64,000 nt of DNA. Origin: Cordilura impudica. Taxonomy: Eukaryota; Arthropoda; Insecta; Diptera; Scathophagidae. Made by a program: the position numbers and the translations under genes. The notes under the pieces were generated by a model, which had not been told where the DNA came from, did not search any database, and saw nothing but the letters and a program-made list of their open reading frames with translations. The stretch's first letter is position 1; every line of letters begins with the position of its first letter. The stretch is taken from positions 250,540,358-250,604,357 of the forward strand of contig OY821519.1 of assembly GCA_963682025.1 (NCBI GenBank). The letters are read 5' to 3'. Below, in pieces: positions 23,046-34,984 of this stretch.

Positions 23046-24439
23046 TAAACATTTTATTAAGACTGTGTAATTTCTGTATTTTGGATAACTATTGGAACTT
23101 ATTCTTGTTCTTATTCTAAAAGCCAAAAAAAAAAAAATATATTAATACTTTAAAAGATTTAAAGTCAAAATATATCCTTAGATAAACATATTCTTCTTAT
23201 TCATAAATTTCAAATTAGTTAACTTTGTTTACTTAGAGACGTATAAATTTCCATTCCGAGAGTAAGAATAATTTTTTTGTTTCTCACAGTTAAGTCAAAA
23301 ATACTCCCATTTCACAATTTGTTATTTTTTTTTTAGCCCTTGGTCAACACATCAAACATATTTTTTGGTGCTTAAACCAACTAAAATTATTTAACTTAGT
23401 ACGCGTGACCTTTTTCACGACAAAGTGTGCTAATGTCCACGGAGGCCTCTGGCCTGGTAATATTCTATTAAATTTTCTACACTTCACATGTTGAACATCA
23501 GCAAACAGGCACTTGGCCTACCTGGCATGCATTCGAGTAAGTTAGAGCCTTTAAGCAAGGAAATGCTTTATGCCTTATGTGGTATTTAGCGTACAAACAA
23601 CAACAATGAAAACTAGAGTAAAATTTAATTTAATATGACCCATAAAAAGTGTTTCTAATTCAGTAAGTTCATTATTTTTTTTTTTTTTGTTATTTGTAGA
23701 TCCTTAGGGTACTTTTAGCACTGCTGTGTTAAAAAAAGTAGGTTTTTCTACAACGTTTGTTTTTGTTAGGCTCTTATATTAATGAGAAATATTTCAACCC
23801 TGGTAATGGTAAAAATAATTATAAAGTGCAAGAAAATTTTAAATTGTATTCCAAATACCTGTTGTTATATCCTCTTTAGCTCTGCACTCATTTCAATAAT
23901 AATGGAAAAATTTAAATTTATGAAAGTGCTAAAACTGTTGGGTTACTTATTTTTGTTTGTATTAAGAAAAATTTCTAATAAAGGTTATAGAACATAAAAA
24001 AAAATTAAAGGATTAAAGGTATATGACGAGAAAGAATTTTAAACAAATTAGCACCTTTTATAACTTCATCAATTAAACAATAAGTATCCTACTTCTAATG
24101 AACAATATAAGAAAATCTACACAGAGAAAAAACAAGTCAACTGAATTGGCTTAAATGTGGAAAATCTATCTATTTTCTTAATTGTCTTTAAAAGTAATTC
24201 GTGTGGTAAAAGCGACATTTAAAAAAGGACGACTTAATAATTTTAGTCTATAAACAGAAATTTAAGAAATAAATTATATATTTTTGGGAAAAGTAATTTA
24301 AACAAATGCAACCTGACTGCTTGACGGCTTATCCCACCCTTAATTATTATTCAGATTTTTTTAAAATAAAGTTCGTTTTCTGATAGCGAAAAAGCAACTC
24401 TTCAATCTTTTTCTTTGTAAATTAATAATAAAACATGCG
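23046..24439. other. AT-rich spacer, no gene seen
   Basis: Apparently single-copy sequence. The frame at 23782-23997 is hydrophobic and basic with no recognisable motif. Bases 23,430-23,560 are less AT-rich, but I see no coding or RNA signal. Confidence 0.5.
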
Positions 24440-24997
24440 CTTACAGACCCTATCCCTTAGGTCCAAATAACTAGGTATAGAAAATAAGCATAAACCATAT
24501 TTGAGTGGAATTTTTATTAATGTTTTGCCTTCGGATATTAAAAAGTTCATATTGGATGCTATATTTATATGGGGACTAGGTCAAAAAATGGACTAATCCT
24601 GACCACATTTGCTAAGCTGTGAAATATTTTGGGTTTTTGATAGATTTAAGTGAAGATCGGGAATCAGCGTCACTAAGAATTGTGCTATAGGGTTAATTTT
24701 GGATTACTGATAAATGGATGTAATAAACATACACAGACCCAATTTGATCGAAATCTATTTGATAATTTGGATACTATGGCAATATAAGGCGATCTCATAG
24801 GGGTCATTTATATGAGGACTATGTCTGTACATGAACCGATTTCCACAAATTCCAATAGCCTACATTCTATCGGCGCGCCGATAGAAACTTATACAATAAA
24901 CTTAATCAAAATATTATACTCATATTTGCGATCTGCAGTTTTATTAAAAGGTTTACATAGGCACACAGACGGACGGACAGGCGGACGGGCAGACAGA
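24440..24997 (-). mobile_element. mini-me/DINE-1-like repeat, copy C (truncated)
   Basis: It runs in reverse orientation from AGACCCTATCCCTTAGG to a CAGACGGACGGACAGGCGGA tract (the (GTCC)n region read from the other strand). The palindromic end is missing on the left and the ATACCCTATACC end is missing on the right. It abuts the duplicated segment X1 at about 25,015. Confidence 0.75.
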
Positions 24998-25014
24998 AAG
25001 TAGCCATTTTTGCA

Positions 25015-25230
25015 TCGCATTGTTGCTGGTAATAAAACGAGAATTTATTTCGCAAAATGCAGGAAATCGTATATGAAACCCGATCAAACAAGAAGCTCAA
25101 CGTGAAACTTTTTTTTTTGGCATAACTGATCTGAAAGATAAGGACACGAAGCACAATACTTTGAATAACTCATTCACTCTGTTCTTGAAATAAAACTATA
25201 TCTTTACAAGAGATAAAAAATAATCCTTTA
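25015..25230. repeat. duplicated non-satellite segment X1
   Basis: Shares with 26,628-26,887 the landmarks CGCATTGTTGCTGGTAATAA, CGCAAAATGCAGGAAATCGT, ATATGAAACCCGATCAAA, GGCATAACTGA, AACTCATTCACTCTGTT and GAAATAAAACTATAT. X1 lacks about 45 bp present in X2. The two copies sit at the left edges of satellite blocks 7 and 8, so the junction 'X then satellite' appears to have been duplicated. Confidence 0.85.
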
Positions 25231-25234
25231 TATT

Positions 25235-26505
25235 TTCAAAAGTATATTTTTCAAAATTATTTTCTCAGAAGGTACTTTTTTCAAAAGGTACCCATTTCAA
25301 AAGGTACCTTTTAAAAGAAATACAGTTTTGAAAAAGTATATTTTTCAAAAAAAATTTCTTCAAATGGTACTTTTTAAATAGATACATTTTTTAAAAGGTA
25401 CTATTTCAAGAAATATTTTTTTGAAAAATAATTTTAGAATAGGTACTTTTTGCACAAAGGTATTTTTTCAAAAAATACATTTTTAGAATGGTGTTCTTCT
25501 TAAAAAAATATTTTTTTCAGAAAGTAACTTGGTTAAAGGTACTTCCTTCAAAAGGTACTTTTTCAAAAAATAATATATCTTTCAAAACATATTTTTATGA
25601 ATAATACTATTTCGAAGGATACTTTTCCCAACAAATACTTTTTTAAAAGTTAATTTTTTCAAAGAAAATTTTCCAAAAAATAATTTTTGTAAAAGGTGCT
25701 TCTTCAAAAAATACTATTTACAAAAGGTATTTTTTCAAAAGTTCCTTTTTTCAAATAATAGTTTTTCATAAAGTATCTTTGTCCAAAGGTACCTTTTCAA
25801 GAAGTACTTTTTCATAATGTTATTTTTTCAAAATATTATTTTTCCAAATGATAGTTTTAAAAAAAATACATGGTTGAAAAGGTACTTTTGTCACACGGCA
25901 CTTTTTTCACATACCTCTTTCAAAAAATAATTTTTTTAAAAGCTACCTTTTGCAAAAAGAAATTTATTTAAAAGGCACCTTTTTCAAAAGGTACTTTTTC
26001 AACAATTACCTTTTTGAAAAAGTTATATTTTCAATTGGTACCCTTTTAAAAATGTACTTTTTTCGAAAAATACTTTTTTCAAAAGATAGTTTAAAATAAG
26101 TACATTTCTAAAAAGGTAATATTTTCACAGGTACTTTGGTTAAAAAATACTTTTTCAAAAGGTACTATCACAAAAAAAAAAATATTTTTATAAAAGGTAT
26201 CTTTTTCAAAAGGTACTTTTTCAAGAGTACCTTTTTAAAAAAGTTATTTTTTTCAACTGGTACCAATTGCAAAATGTACTTTTTTACAAAAGGTACTTAT
26301 TGCAAATAAAAATAATTTTTTATATTGTACTTTTTTCAAAAGGTACATTTTTTAGAAGATGCTTTTTCCACAGGGTACTTTTTCAAAAAAATACTTTTTT
26401 AAAAAATATATTTTTCCAAAGACTATTTTTTTCAAAAAGTACTTCCTTTCAGGTACTCGAAAGGTACTTTTTTAAGCAATACCTTTTTAAACAATACTCT
26501 AAAAT
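25235..26505. repeat. GTAC satellite block 7 (CAAAAGGTACTTTTTT variant)
   Basis: The dominant unit is CAAAAGGTACTTTTTT, about 16 bp. The stretch from about 25,610 to 26,500 resembles 27,800-28,640 and 29,000-29,760, giving a third copy of a long higher-order unit. The run 26,506-26,627 is non-satellite sequence leading into X2. Confidence 0.85.
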
Positions 26506-26627
26506 CTTTAGGATTTATCCAAAAGCAAGGAAATCGGATGTCATATAAGTTGGAACCGATAGATGTCGAAAGGCGATTCTGCATGTCTGAAATGCTGATT
26601 CAGAGGTTAATAAGTAGAAATTTTCCT

Positions 26628-26887
26628 TCGCATTGTTGCTGGTAATAAAAAGAGGATTTATTTCGCAAAATGCAGGAAATCGTATATGAAACCCGATCAA
26701 AGAGGAAGTTTAACGCGAAATTTCAATTGAAGGTATCAGAAATTGGCGTGATTCATTACTATCTCAAATCAAGCACTTTTTTTTTAGCATAACTGACCTG
26801 AAATATAAGGAAACTAATAACTCATTCACTCTGTTATTGAAATAAAACTATATTTTTGCAGAAAAAAAAATAATAATCCTTCATTTT
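26628..26887. repeat. duplicated non-satellite segment X2
   Basis: Second copy of X1, with an extra stretch (TTGAAGGTATCAGAAATTGG and following). The offset from X1 is about 1,613 bp. Frames in this segment are not conserved in a coding-like way. Confidence 0.85.
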
Positions 26888-26964
26888 CATCACTACATTT
26901 GCAAAAGTGTGTATATTATATCAAATTTTGTTTGATAGATTTTCTAAAAGACTTTAGAAAAGGG

Positions 26965-29900
26965 TTAATGACACTAAGAAGGTAATTTTGTCAAAAGGAA
27001 CTGTTTTCAGAAGGTACTTTCTTCAAGAATTGCTTTTTTCAAGACGTCCTTTTTTAAAATATATTTTTTTAAAAGGTAATTTTTTCAAAAGGTACTCTAA
27101 AAAAAACTTTTTTCAATAGGTACCTATTCCAAAAGGTACTTTTTAAAAAAGTTCTGCTTTCAAAAAGTATATTTTTCGAAAAATAATTTATTCAAATAGT
27201 ACTTTTTTAAATTCGTAAATGTTTTAAAATGTACTATTTTAAGAATAACTTTTTCGAGAAAGTAATTTTTGAAAAAGTTCTGCTTTCAAAAAGTATATTT
27301 TTCGGAAAATAATTTATTCAAATAGTACTTTTTTAAATTCGTAAAAGTTTTAAAATGTACTATTTTAAGAATAACTTTACCTAAGGTACTTTCTTAAAAA
27401 AAAACAAAATGTTTTTAAAAAAGGGGCACTTTTGAAAAGATATTAGTTATTAGATGTTATAAGTAGTTTTTTTAAAGGTACTCTCAAAAGGTAAACGGTT
27501 TTTGGAAAATGTATTTTTTGAAAAAAAGTACCTTGTGAGAATAGTACCTGTTCAAAAATATGCTTATGAAAAAAGTAGTCTTTGAAAAAATATAAATACT
27601 TTATTGCAGTAAGTATATTTCGAAAAAAAAATAGTTTTTGAAAAAAGTATTATTTGAAAAAAAGGTATCTTTAAAAATATGCTTTTTTAAACCATCTTTT
27701 GAAAAAAGTACATTTTGAAAAAGGTACCATTTGAAAAAAAGAACTTTTTCAAAAAGGTACTTCTCCCAAAAATTACGTCCTCCAAAAAGTAAAAAAATAC
27801 GTCTTTCCCAACAAATATTTTTTTAAATGCTACTATTTTCAAAAGAAAATTATCCAAAAAATACTTTTTGCAAAAGATACTTTTTCAAAAAATAGTATTT
27901 TCGAATGGTATTTTTTAAAAGTTAATTTTTTCAAACAATAGTTTTTTCATATTGTATGTTTTTCAAAAGGTACTTTTTCAAAAAGTACTTTGTCAATATG
28001 TTCCTTTTTCAAAAAATTCTTTTTTCAAATGATAGTTTTTAAAAAAAGTAAATTTTTTAATAGGTAATTTTTTCACAAGGTACTTTTTTCAAAAGGTACA
28101 TTTAAAAAAAAAAATGCTATTTTTCAAATCGTACCTTTTTCAAGAAGTACCTTGTTGAAGAAGTTATCTTTTTTTCAAATGGTGCCTTTTTCAAAATCTA
28201 CTTTTTTCAAAGGATGATTTAAAAAAGTATATATTTGAAGAGGTACTATTTTCACAAGATACCTTTTTCAAAAAATACTATTTTCAAAAACTATTTTTTT
28301 TTCGAAATATACATATTGCAAATAAAAATAATTTTTTTAAATGGTACTTTTTCAAAAGGTACTTTTTTAGAAGATACTTTTTCCACAAGGTACTTATTCC
28401 ATAAATTACTTTTTTCAAAATATTTATATTTTTCAAAGACTGCTTTTTTACAGAAATACGTTTTTCGAAAGGTACTTTTTTAAATAATACTTTTTTCATA
28501 AGGTAAATTTTCAAAATATACCTTTACCAAAATATGTTACTTTTTCGAAATGTACTTTTTTCAAAATTACTTTTTTTTACTCTTTCCGAAGTTAATTTGT
28601 TCAAATGGTTATTTTTTTAAAAGGTACTTTTTTAAAAACAAATTTTTCCAAAGAAATCTTCTTCCAAAAAATACTTTCTTCAAAAAATACTTGTCTCAAA
28701 AAGTTTTTTTAAAAGGTACTTTTTTAAAAAGTTTTTTTCTTTAAAAGGTACTTTTTCAAAAGATGCATTTCTCAAATAGTAATTTTTTCACAAAATACTT
28801 TTTTCGAACATGCACTTTTTCAAAAAAGATGCACTTTTTTCAAAAAATACTACCTACAACTAAAAAAATTACCTTGTGAAAATATTACCTCTTCAAAAAT
28901 ATGCTTTTTAAACAATCTTTTGCAAAAAGTGCATTTTTAAAAAGGTACCATTTGAAAAACAAGAACTTTTTCAAAAGGTGCTTCTTTTCCAATCGAAGGG
29001 TACGTTTCCCAAAAAATACTTTTTTAAAAGCTACTATTTTCAAAAGAAAATTTTTCAAAAAATACTTTTTCCAAAAGATACTTTTTCAAAAAATAGTATT
29101 TTCAAAAGGTATTTTTCAAAAGTTACTTTTTTCAAACAATCATTTTTCATACGGTACCTTTCTCAAAAGATACTTTTTCAAGAAGTACCTTTTCAATATG
29201 TTTCTTTTTCAAAAAATTCTTTTTTCAAATGATAGCTTTTAAAAAATGTACAATTTTGAAAAGGTAATCTTTTCACCAGGCACTCTTTCAAAAGGTATCT
29301 TTTTCATGGTAGTTTTTTGGAAATATACTTTTTTCAAAATATGCTTTATAAAAGCATATTTTTGAAGAGGTACTACTTTCACAATTAACTTTTTTTTTTT
29401 GAAAAAAAAAATTTTTCAAAAACCGTTTACCTTTCGAAAATATATTTAAAAAAGTACTTTCTGAAAAAATATCTTTTAAAAAGAGCCTCTTTTTATAGGG
29501 TACTTTATTCCAGAAATACGTTTTTCGAAAAGTACTTTTTTAAATAACATTTTTTTCATTAGTTGTTTTTCAAAAGATACTGTTTCCAAACTATTTTACT
29601 TTTCCGAAATTAACTTTTTTCAAAAATACTTTTTTTTTTAAGTACTGTTTCCAAAGTTAGTTCTGTTCAAATGTTTATTTTTTTAAAAGGTACTTTTTTA
29701 AAAAGTTTTTTTTTTCAAAAGGTACTTTTTTAAAAATGTATTTTTCCAAAGAATTCTTCTTCCAAAAAATACTTTCTTCTAAAAATAATTGTTTCAAAAA
29801 CTTTTTTTAAAAGGTACTTTTTTAAAAAGTTTTTTCTTTAAAAGGTAGTTTTTAAGTTTTTTTCTTTATAGTATTTTCACAAAATACTTTTTTATAAAGT

Positions 29901-30570
29901 TTTTTTCTTTAAAAAGTAGTTTTTAAGTTTTTTCTTTATAGTATTTTCACAAAATACTTTTTTCGAACATGCACTTTTTCAAAACAGTACTTGTTTTTTT
30001 AAAGGTACTTTTTCAGGATGCACTTTTTTCAAAAAATACTATTTTGAAAAGATACTATTCCCAAAAAAAAAAAGTTTTTTTCAAAAGACATTTTTCCAAA
30101 GTGTACTTTTTTCAAAAAGGTACTTTGTTAAAAAAAACTTTTTTTTTAAAGATATCTTCCCAAAAAATACATTCATATTTTCATAGGGAGTTATTTTCTC
30201 AAGAGATCGTTTTCCCAATACATAGATATTTTCATTGAAATAATTTTTCTCAGAGACTTCAGACAAAATAATAAATTTTTCTCAAACGATATTTTGCTTA
30301 AAAGTTATACTTTTGTACTCAATTGGTAATTTTCTCAAAATATACTTTTCACAAATGGTATTTCCCCCCAAATTCTACTTTTCTCAACTGGTATTTATCC
30401 CAAAAGGTCTTTTTCAGAAACTACCAAAATATTTAAAATAATAGGTATTTTTTCAGAAGGAACTGTTCATAAAAATCATAAAGTCAACTTTTATTTAAAA
30501 GCAATCAAAATATATTTTCTCAATAGGTACTTTTATAAAAATCACTTTTTTTTCACTCCATATATAAAAA
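26965..30570. repeat. GTAC satellite block 8, with long higher-order repeats
   Basis: Same CAAAAGGTACTTTTTT variant as block 7. A 126 bp duplication is visible (GTTCTGCTTTCAAAAAGTAT at 27,151 and 27,277). A longer unit of about 1.16-1.2 kb is duplicated: 27,810-28,900 resembles 29,005-30,060, and TTTCGAACATGCACTTTTTC occurs near 28,801 and 29,961. The long frames on both strands (for example 28901-29242 with repeated K-R-Y-F-F-K) come from these repeats. Confidence 0.9.
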
Positions 30571-31824
30571 AAAACTACCAAACATTTTGTATTTTCGGAG
30601 AGCAGAACTTTCATATCTTCCTAAAGAATGCTTCTATGGGGTTGGCCCTATAAATATAAAAAAGCAGTTTTTATGAAAATTTTTCCCCCAGAAAGGAAAA
30701 CACCTTAAAAGAAAATTCAGTTAAAAGTATAAAGTTAAAAATATGAATGCTTTTTTTTAAGGGGCAAGGCTAAGCACTTTAGTGTGAATGTATATTTATT
30801 AAAGTTTATTTATGTTTGTTATTTTATTTTGTAATTATTTAATTATTTATTACATTAATTAATAAAAAGTAAATTAAACAATTTAAATTCTAAAATTGCC
30901 TGTAAATCGATTTTAAATTGCTGACATTAGTTTAATAATTATTAATGATCGTTTATATCGTTTTAACAAATGATTATAAATATTAGAAAATGCAAATTTA
31001 TCTACGAGTATAATTATTGTTGATGTTTATGAATTTGTTAAAATGTTGTAAATATCAATGTCATGTTTACCTTAATGAAAAACAGAATTAGTTTTGTGTG
31101 AGGCGGTGATTACAGCAAATTGTTTAAAAAAAGAACGCTTAACTTACCAGTTTTTTATTTAGCGAGACGGTTGTGTCTGAAAGAAAAGAAAAAATTGTTT
31201 AAAATTGTGCAATTTAATTATTAATATTAATATTAATAGACAAGACGACTTCTAATGGGTCCTTCTATGTTTTAAGTTATCAACCAATTTTGACAGAAAA
31301 TATACCATTTGAAATGTATTTATTTGCACCATCTTTACAGTTGTGCACCAGCTGGTACATTTTTTTTGAAGTTGCTAATGACATATACATAAAATATATA
31401 TTTAAGCTGTATCAATTTGTATTTGTATTTGTATTGTATTTTTATAAATTGGCTAAAATTGATTAGCATAATTTTAGGCTCTTATAAAATTATTTAGTAA
31501 CAAACCCATTGATACATCTTCTGTGTGTTCAACAAATATTTATTGCGAAATTTAATGACTTTTATTTAAAAGTTCACAATTTAATGAATTTTATTTAAAT
31601 ATTTATAAATTTTATAATTTTATAATTTTATAGATTAAAAAAACATTGAAAGAAAAAATTTGAATGAAAAAATAAAATTTCCTAGAATTTGCACACGAAT
31701 TTCGAGTGCTGGGCTCTGCTAGTTTGTTAAAAACGATCAAGCTTTCAATTCATAAGGAACATATTGTTAAGTGAGGATTGATTAATTAGAGAAGAAATTT
31801 ATATAACGAACTTCATACAAAAGG
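30571..31824. other. AT-rich spacer with a fragment of the CTAGCAGA repeat
   Basis: No gene was recognised. At 31,661-31,724, on the minus strand, there is a short match to the start of the CTAGCAGA dispersed repeat (ACTAGCAGAGCCCAGCACTC then GAAATTCG, then GCAAATTCTAGGAAATTTTA). The rest is A/T-rich with no repeat I can name. Confidence 0.5.
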
Positions 31825-32790
31825 TATTTTAATAACGAGCGATTTTAATAAAAAAAACTTTTAAAAAAATTTTGTATTTTAAGAATGTTCTTTTAAGGAA
31901 AGTAATTTTTTTAATAAAAGGTACTTTTTAATTAAAGATAATTTTTAAGAAGAGGTACTTCTAAATTAAAGATGATTTTATAAGTACAGCCACCTGTTTA
32001 AGAAAATTTACCTTTTGAAGATAATGTATTTTTAAAGGAAAGGTAGTCTTTGAAGAAAAGGTACTTTATGAGGAAAAATTACTTTTTTAAGAATATTCTT
32101 TTTTAAGAAAAGATACTATTTTCATAATATGTACTTTAAAAGAAAAGTTTTTTAATTAAAAGTACTGTTTATACAAAAGGTACGATTTAAATAAAAAGTA
32201 GTTCTTAGGAAAAGCTACTTTTGTTAAAAAAAGGTATGTTTTTTTTTAGGAAAAATTAAATTTTAAAGAAAATATATTTATTTAAAAGGAATTTTTTAAA
32301 AACGTACTTTTTAAGAAAAATTTTTTACGAAAAGTCCTTTTTAAATAAAAAGTATTTATTTAGTAAAAAGTACTTTTGTAAAAAGGGAACTTTTTAACAA
32401 CAGGTACTTTTTAATAAAAGGTACTTTTTCTACAATGCGTTTTTGTAACAAAAGGTAATTTTAAAGGTACTTTTTTAGGAAAAGATACTTTTTTAAAAAA
32501 GTACTCTTTTGAAAATAAGTACTTTTTAACGAAACTTCATATTTATTTTGAAAATCTACTTGTTTAGGAAAATGTAGTTTTGAAAGAAAATATAATATTT
32601 TAAAAGGTGCTTTTTCAAATGGTACTTTTTTAAATGGCGCTTTCTTAAAAGGTACTAGCAATGGCAGCTTTTTTAATAAAGGTTACTTTCTTGTAAAAAG
32701 TGCTTTTTTAATATAAGCTATTTTTTTTTCGAAAAAAAGTACTTTTTGATAACAGGTACTTTTTTTGTAAAAGCTACTTTTAATTGAAAA
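31825..32790. repeat. GTAC satellite block 9 (minus-type orientation)
   Basis: Units of the form TTTTTAAGAAAAGGTAC, strongly diverged. Orientation matches blocks 1, 2 and 5. The frame at 32461-32661 is repeat read-through (K-V-P-F-E-K-A-P-F pattern). Confidence 0.85.
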
Positions 32791-32807
32791 AAAAAAAACA
32801 TTTTTTG

Positions 32808-32890
32808 TTGAGCCCACGCTTACAGTTCGAAACCTATTCATACACAATTTTTGTTGCCTAGTCAGTACTGCGTCTGGCTGAGCCACCCCC
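32808..32890 (-). mobile_element. possible tRNA-like SINE head
   Basis: On the minus strand a box A-like TGGCTCAGCCAG (32,874-32,885) is followed about 40 bp later by a box B-like GGTTTCGAACTG (32,823-32,834). A GTGGGCTCAACAAAAAATG tail follows. The spacing suits an internal RNA polymerase III promoter. Box B has an extra T against GGTTCGANTCC, there is only one copy in the window, and it is unrelated to the SINE at 13,396, so this is tentative. Confidence 0.35.
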
Positions 32891-33624
32891 CAAAATATAT
32901 AACAAAAGGAATGCTCAGTTGAAACACCTTTGATGTAGCTATAAAAATGAAAGTTTTTGAAAACTACGGCACGTGGTACTGCAAAAAAAGTGTAAAACAA
33001 ATAAAAAGAAATTGTTTATTAGAAATAACAAATAGAAAATAAATACTCATAAAAATCCTTTTTTAAAATATAATTTTAATAATTCTATATAATTTTTTTT
33101 TGTTCTGTTAAAACTAGCACTAAAACAAGTTTTGCATATAAATTGTTTAATTAATTTTTATTTGTTTGTACTCCAGTATTAAACTCTTACAGTTTTTAAT
33201 ATCAGTTAAATCGTATTCACAAAAACTTAAATATACGAGTAGTTTCAAGTTTCAAGAATTTGTTGCTGTCTACAGAACTGTTATTTAATGTGTCAAAATT
33301 GACATAAAAAATTAATGTGGTTTGTAAACAAATAAACAGACCGTAAACATGCAGTTCGAGTACATACAGAAATAGTTCCACATGCAGTGGTTGGAAAAAC
33401 ACAAAAAAATAATAATAAAACAAAAAAAAAAAAAAAACTACAGCAAAGAATATATAACAAATTGTCAGCATTCCGTCACATTTGATTGTGGTTAACCCTA
33501 AGGGGGAAAACATTTTTCAGCCATTAGAAATTTCATCATTCATTTGGATATCTTGACCAATAAGAAAATTAAAATACGTTAACTTAATCAAATTACCATA
33601 TGTATTATTAACCCTCGTCATTTT
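32891..33624. other. AT-rich spacer, no gene seen
   Basis: Single-copy-looking sequence between satellite blocks 9 and 10. The minus frame at 33217-33513 is low-complexity (F and Y runs). Confidence 0.45.
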
Positions 33625-34770
33625 TACAGTTTCTTAAAAAAGTACCTTTATCTAAAAAAACGTCTTGTTGTTTTTAAATACTTTTTCCCACAAAAGTCCC
33701 CTTCCATAAAAAAGTGCCTTTATCCATTTACTTAAAAAAGTAAATTTTCTTAAAAAAGTAAATTTTCTTTAAAGACTATATTTTTAAGTTGTTTTCTTTA
33801 AAAAAAATCTTTTATTTAAAAAGTATAATTTCTTAAAAAAGTACTTTTTCTTAAATAGTATATTTTCTTAAGAAAAATTAATTTATTTAAAAAAGTACTT
33901 TCTCCTAAAACAGTACATTTTCTTAAAAAGTACCTTTTTCAGAAAGAGAAGCTTAAAAAAAGTATATTTTCCTAAATAAGAGCATTTTCTAAAAATAGGA
34001 GCGTTTCTTAAAAAAGTTAAATTTTTTAAAAAACTGCCGTTCTCTAAAAATTTACCTTTTCCCAAAAAATTACTTTCTCTTAAAATAGTACCTCTCTTAA
34101 AACAGCGAATTATTTTAAAAAGTACCGTTCCTTAAAAAAAGTAAATTTTATTTAAGAAGTATGTTTTTCTTAAAAAAGTACCATTTCTCAAACAGGTAAA
34201 TTTTCTTTATAAAGTACCTTTTCTTAAAAAAGTACTTTTATCTAAAAATTAATTTAAAAAAAATTAAAGTTATGAAAAAGTTACTTTTCTTAAACAAGTG
34301 CCTTTTTTTAAAAAAGTACCTTTTCCAAAAAAAGTACATTTCCAAAAAAAAGTAACTTTTTCTTAAAAAAGTATTTCTATTAAAAAAAAAAATTTTTTTG
34401 TAAACGGTACCTTTTCTTAAAAAGGTATATTTTCTTAAAAAACTACGTTTTAACCTTTCTCAAAAACAACCTTTTCTTCAAAAAGCGATTTTTCTTAAAT
34501 AAATTACCTTTTCTTTAAAAATACCATTGCCTCAAAAGTATACTTTCTTAAAAAAGTACATTTTCTTAAAAATTAAATTTTTTAAATTACCTTTTCTTAA
34601 AATATTACTTTTTCTTAGAAAGATAAAAAAGTACTTTTTCTTAAAAAGTTTTTTTTCCTAAAAAGCTATTTTTTTATTATTTAAAAAAATTACGTTTATC
34701 TAAAAAAAATATTTTTTTAAAAAAGTAAATTTTCTGAAAAAAGTATCTTTTCTTAAGAAGTTAACTTCTC
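33625..34770. repeat. GTAC satellite block 10 (plus-type orientation)
   Basis: Units of the form TTTTCTTAAAAAAGTACC, as in block 4, with degenerate spacing. It is separated from block 11 by a 210 bp segment carrying the hammerhead motif. Confidence 0.85.
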
Positions 34771-34865
34771 TTGATTGAGTTTGAAATTATTCAGGCTCAA
34801 GATCAAATATTTTTACTTAAATAAAGCATTTGTTTAAAAAAATTGATCTATATTCTTCATGACAG

Positions 34866-34910
34866 GTTATACAGCTGTTTCGGGAAGAGTCACCAACCCT
34901 CATCAGTAAC
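34866..34910 (-). ncRNA. hammerhead ribozyme motif, Penelope-like-element type
   Basis: Read on the minus strand, all parts of a type I hammerhead are present in order. Stem I 5' strand GUUA (34,907-34,910), core CUGAUGA (34,900-34,906), stem II GGG/CCC (34,897-34,899 with 34,882-34,884), core GAAAC (34,877-34,881), a self-complementary stem III ACAGCUGU (34,871-34,878, overlapping the end of GAAAC), cleavage-site A (34,870), and stem I 3' strand UAAC (34,866-34,869), which pairs perfectly with GUUA. A very short or dimeric stem III is a known trait of hammerheads in Penelope-like retroelements. The motif sits in about 210 bp of non-satellite DNA (34,771-34,984); no reverse transcriptase is recognisable nearby, so it is probably a relic of such an element. 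Activity is inferred from the intact core only. Confidence 0.85.
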
Positions 34911-34984
34911 AAAAAGCAGTGGATAGTTTGTTTGGTAAAAAGTTAAATTCATATATATTTGCTGAAAAGTATATTTATCCAAAA

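Noticed and set aside
28901..29242. Long overlapping frames rich in K, R, Y and F in the satellite blocks (also 4714-4974, 22142-22327, 26267-26548, 28235-28744, 29969-30238, 36464-36679)
   Set aside because: An 18 bp unit keeps one frame open, so the peptides simply repeat K-x-T-F-L-K-R-Y-F; they appear on both strands and have no domain.
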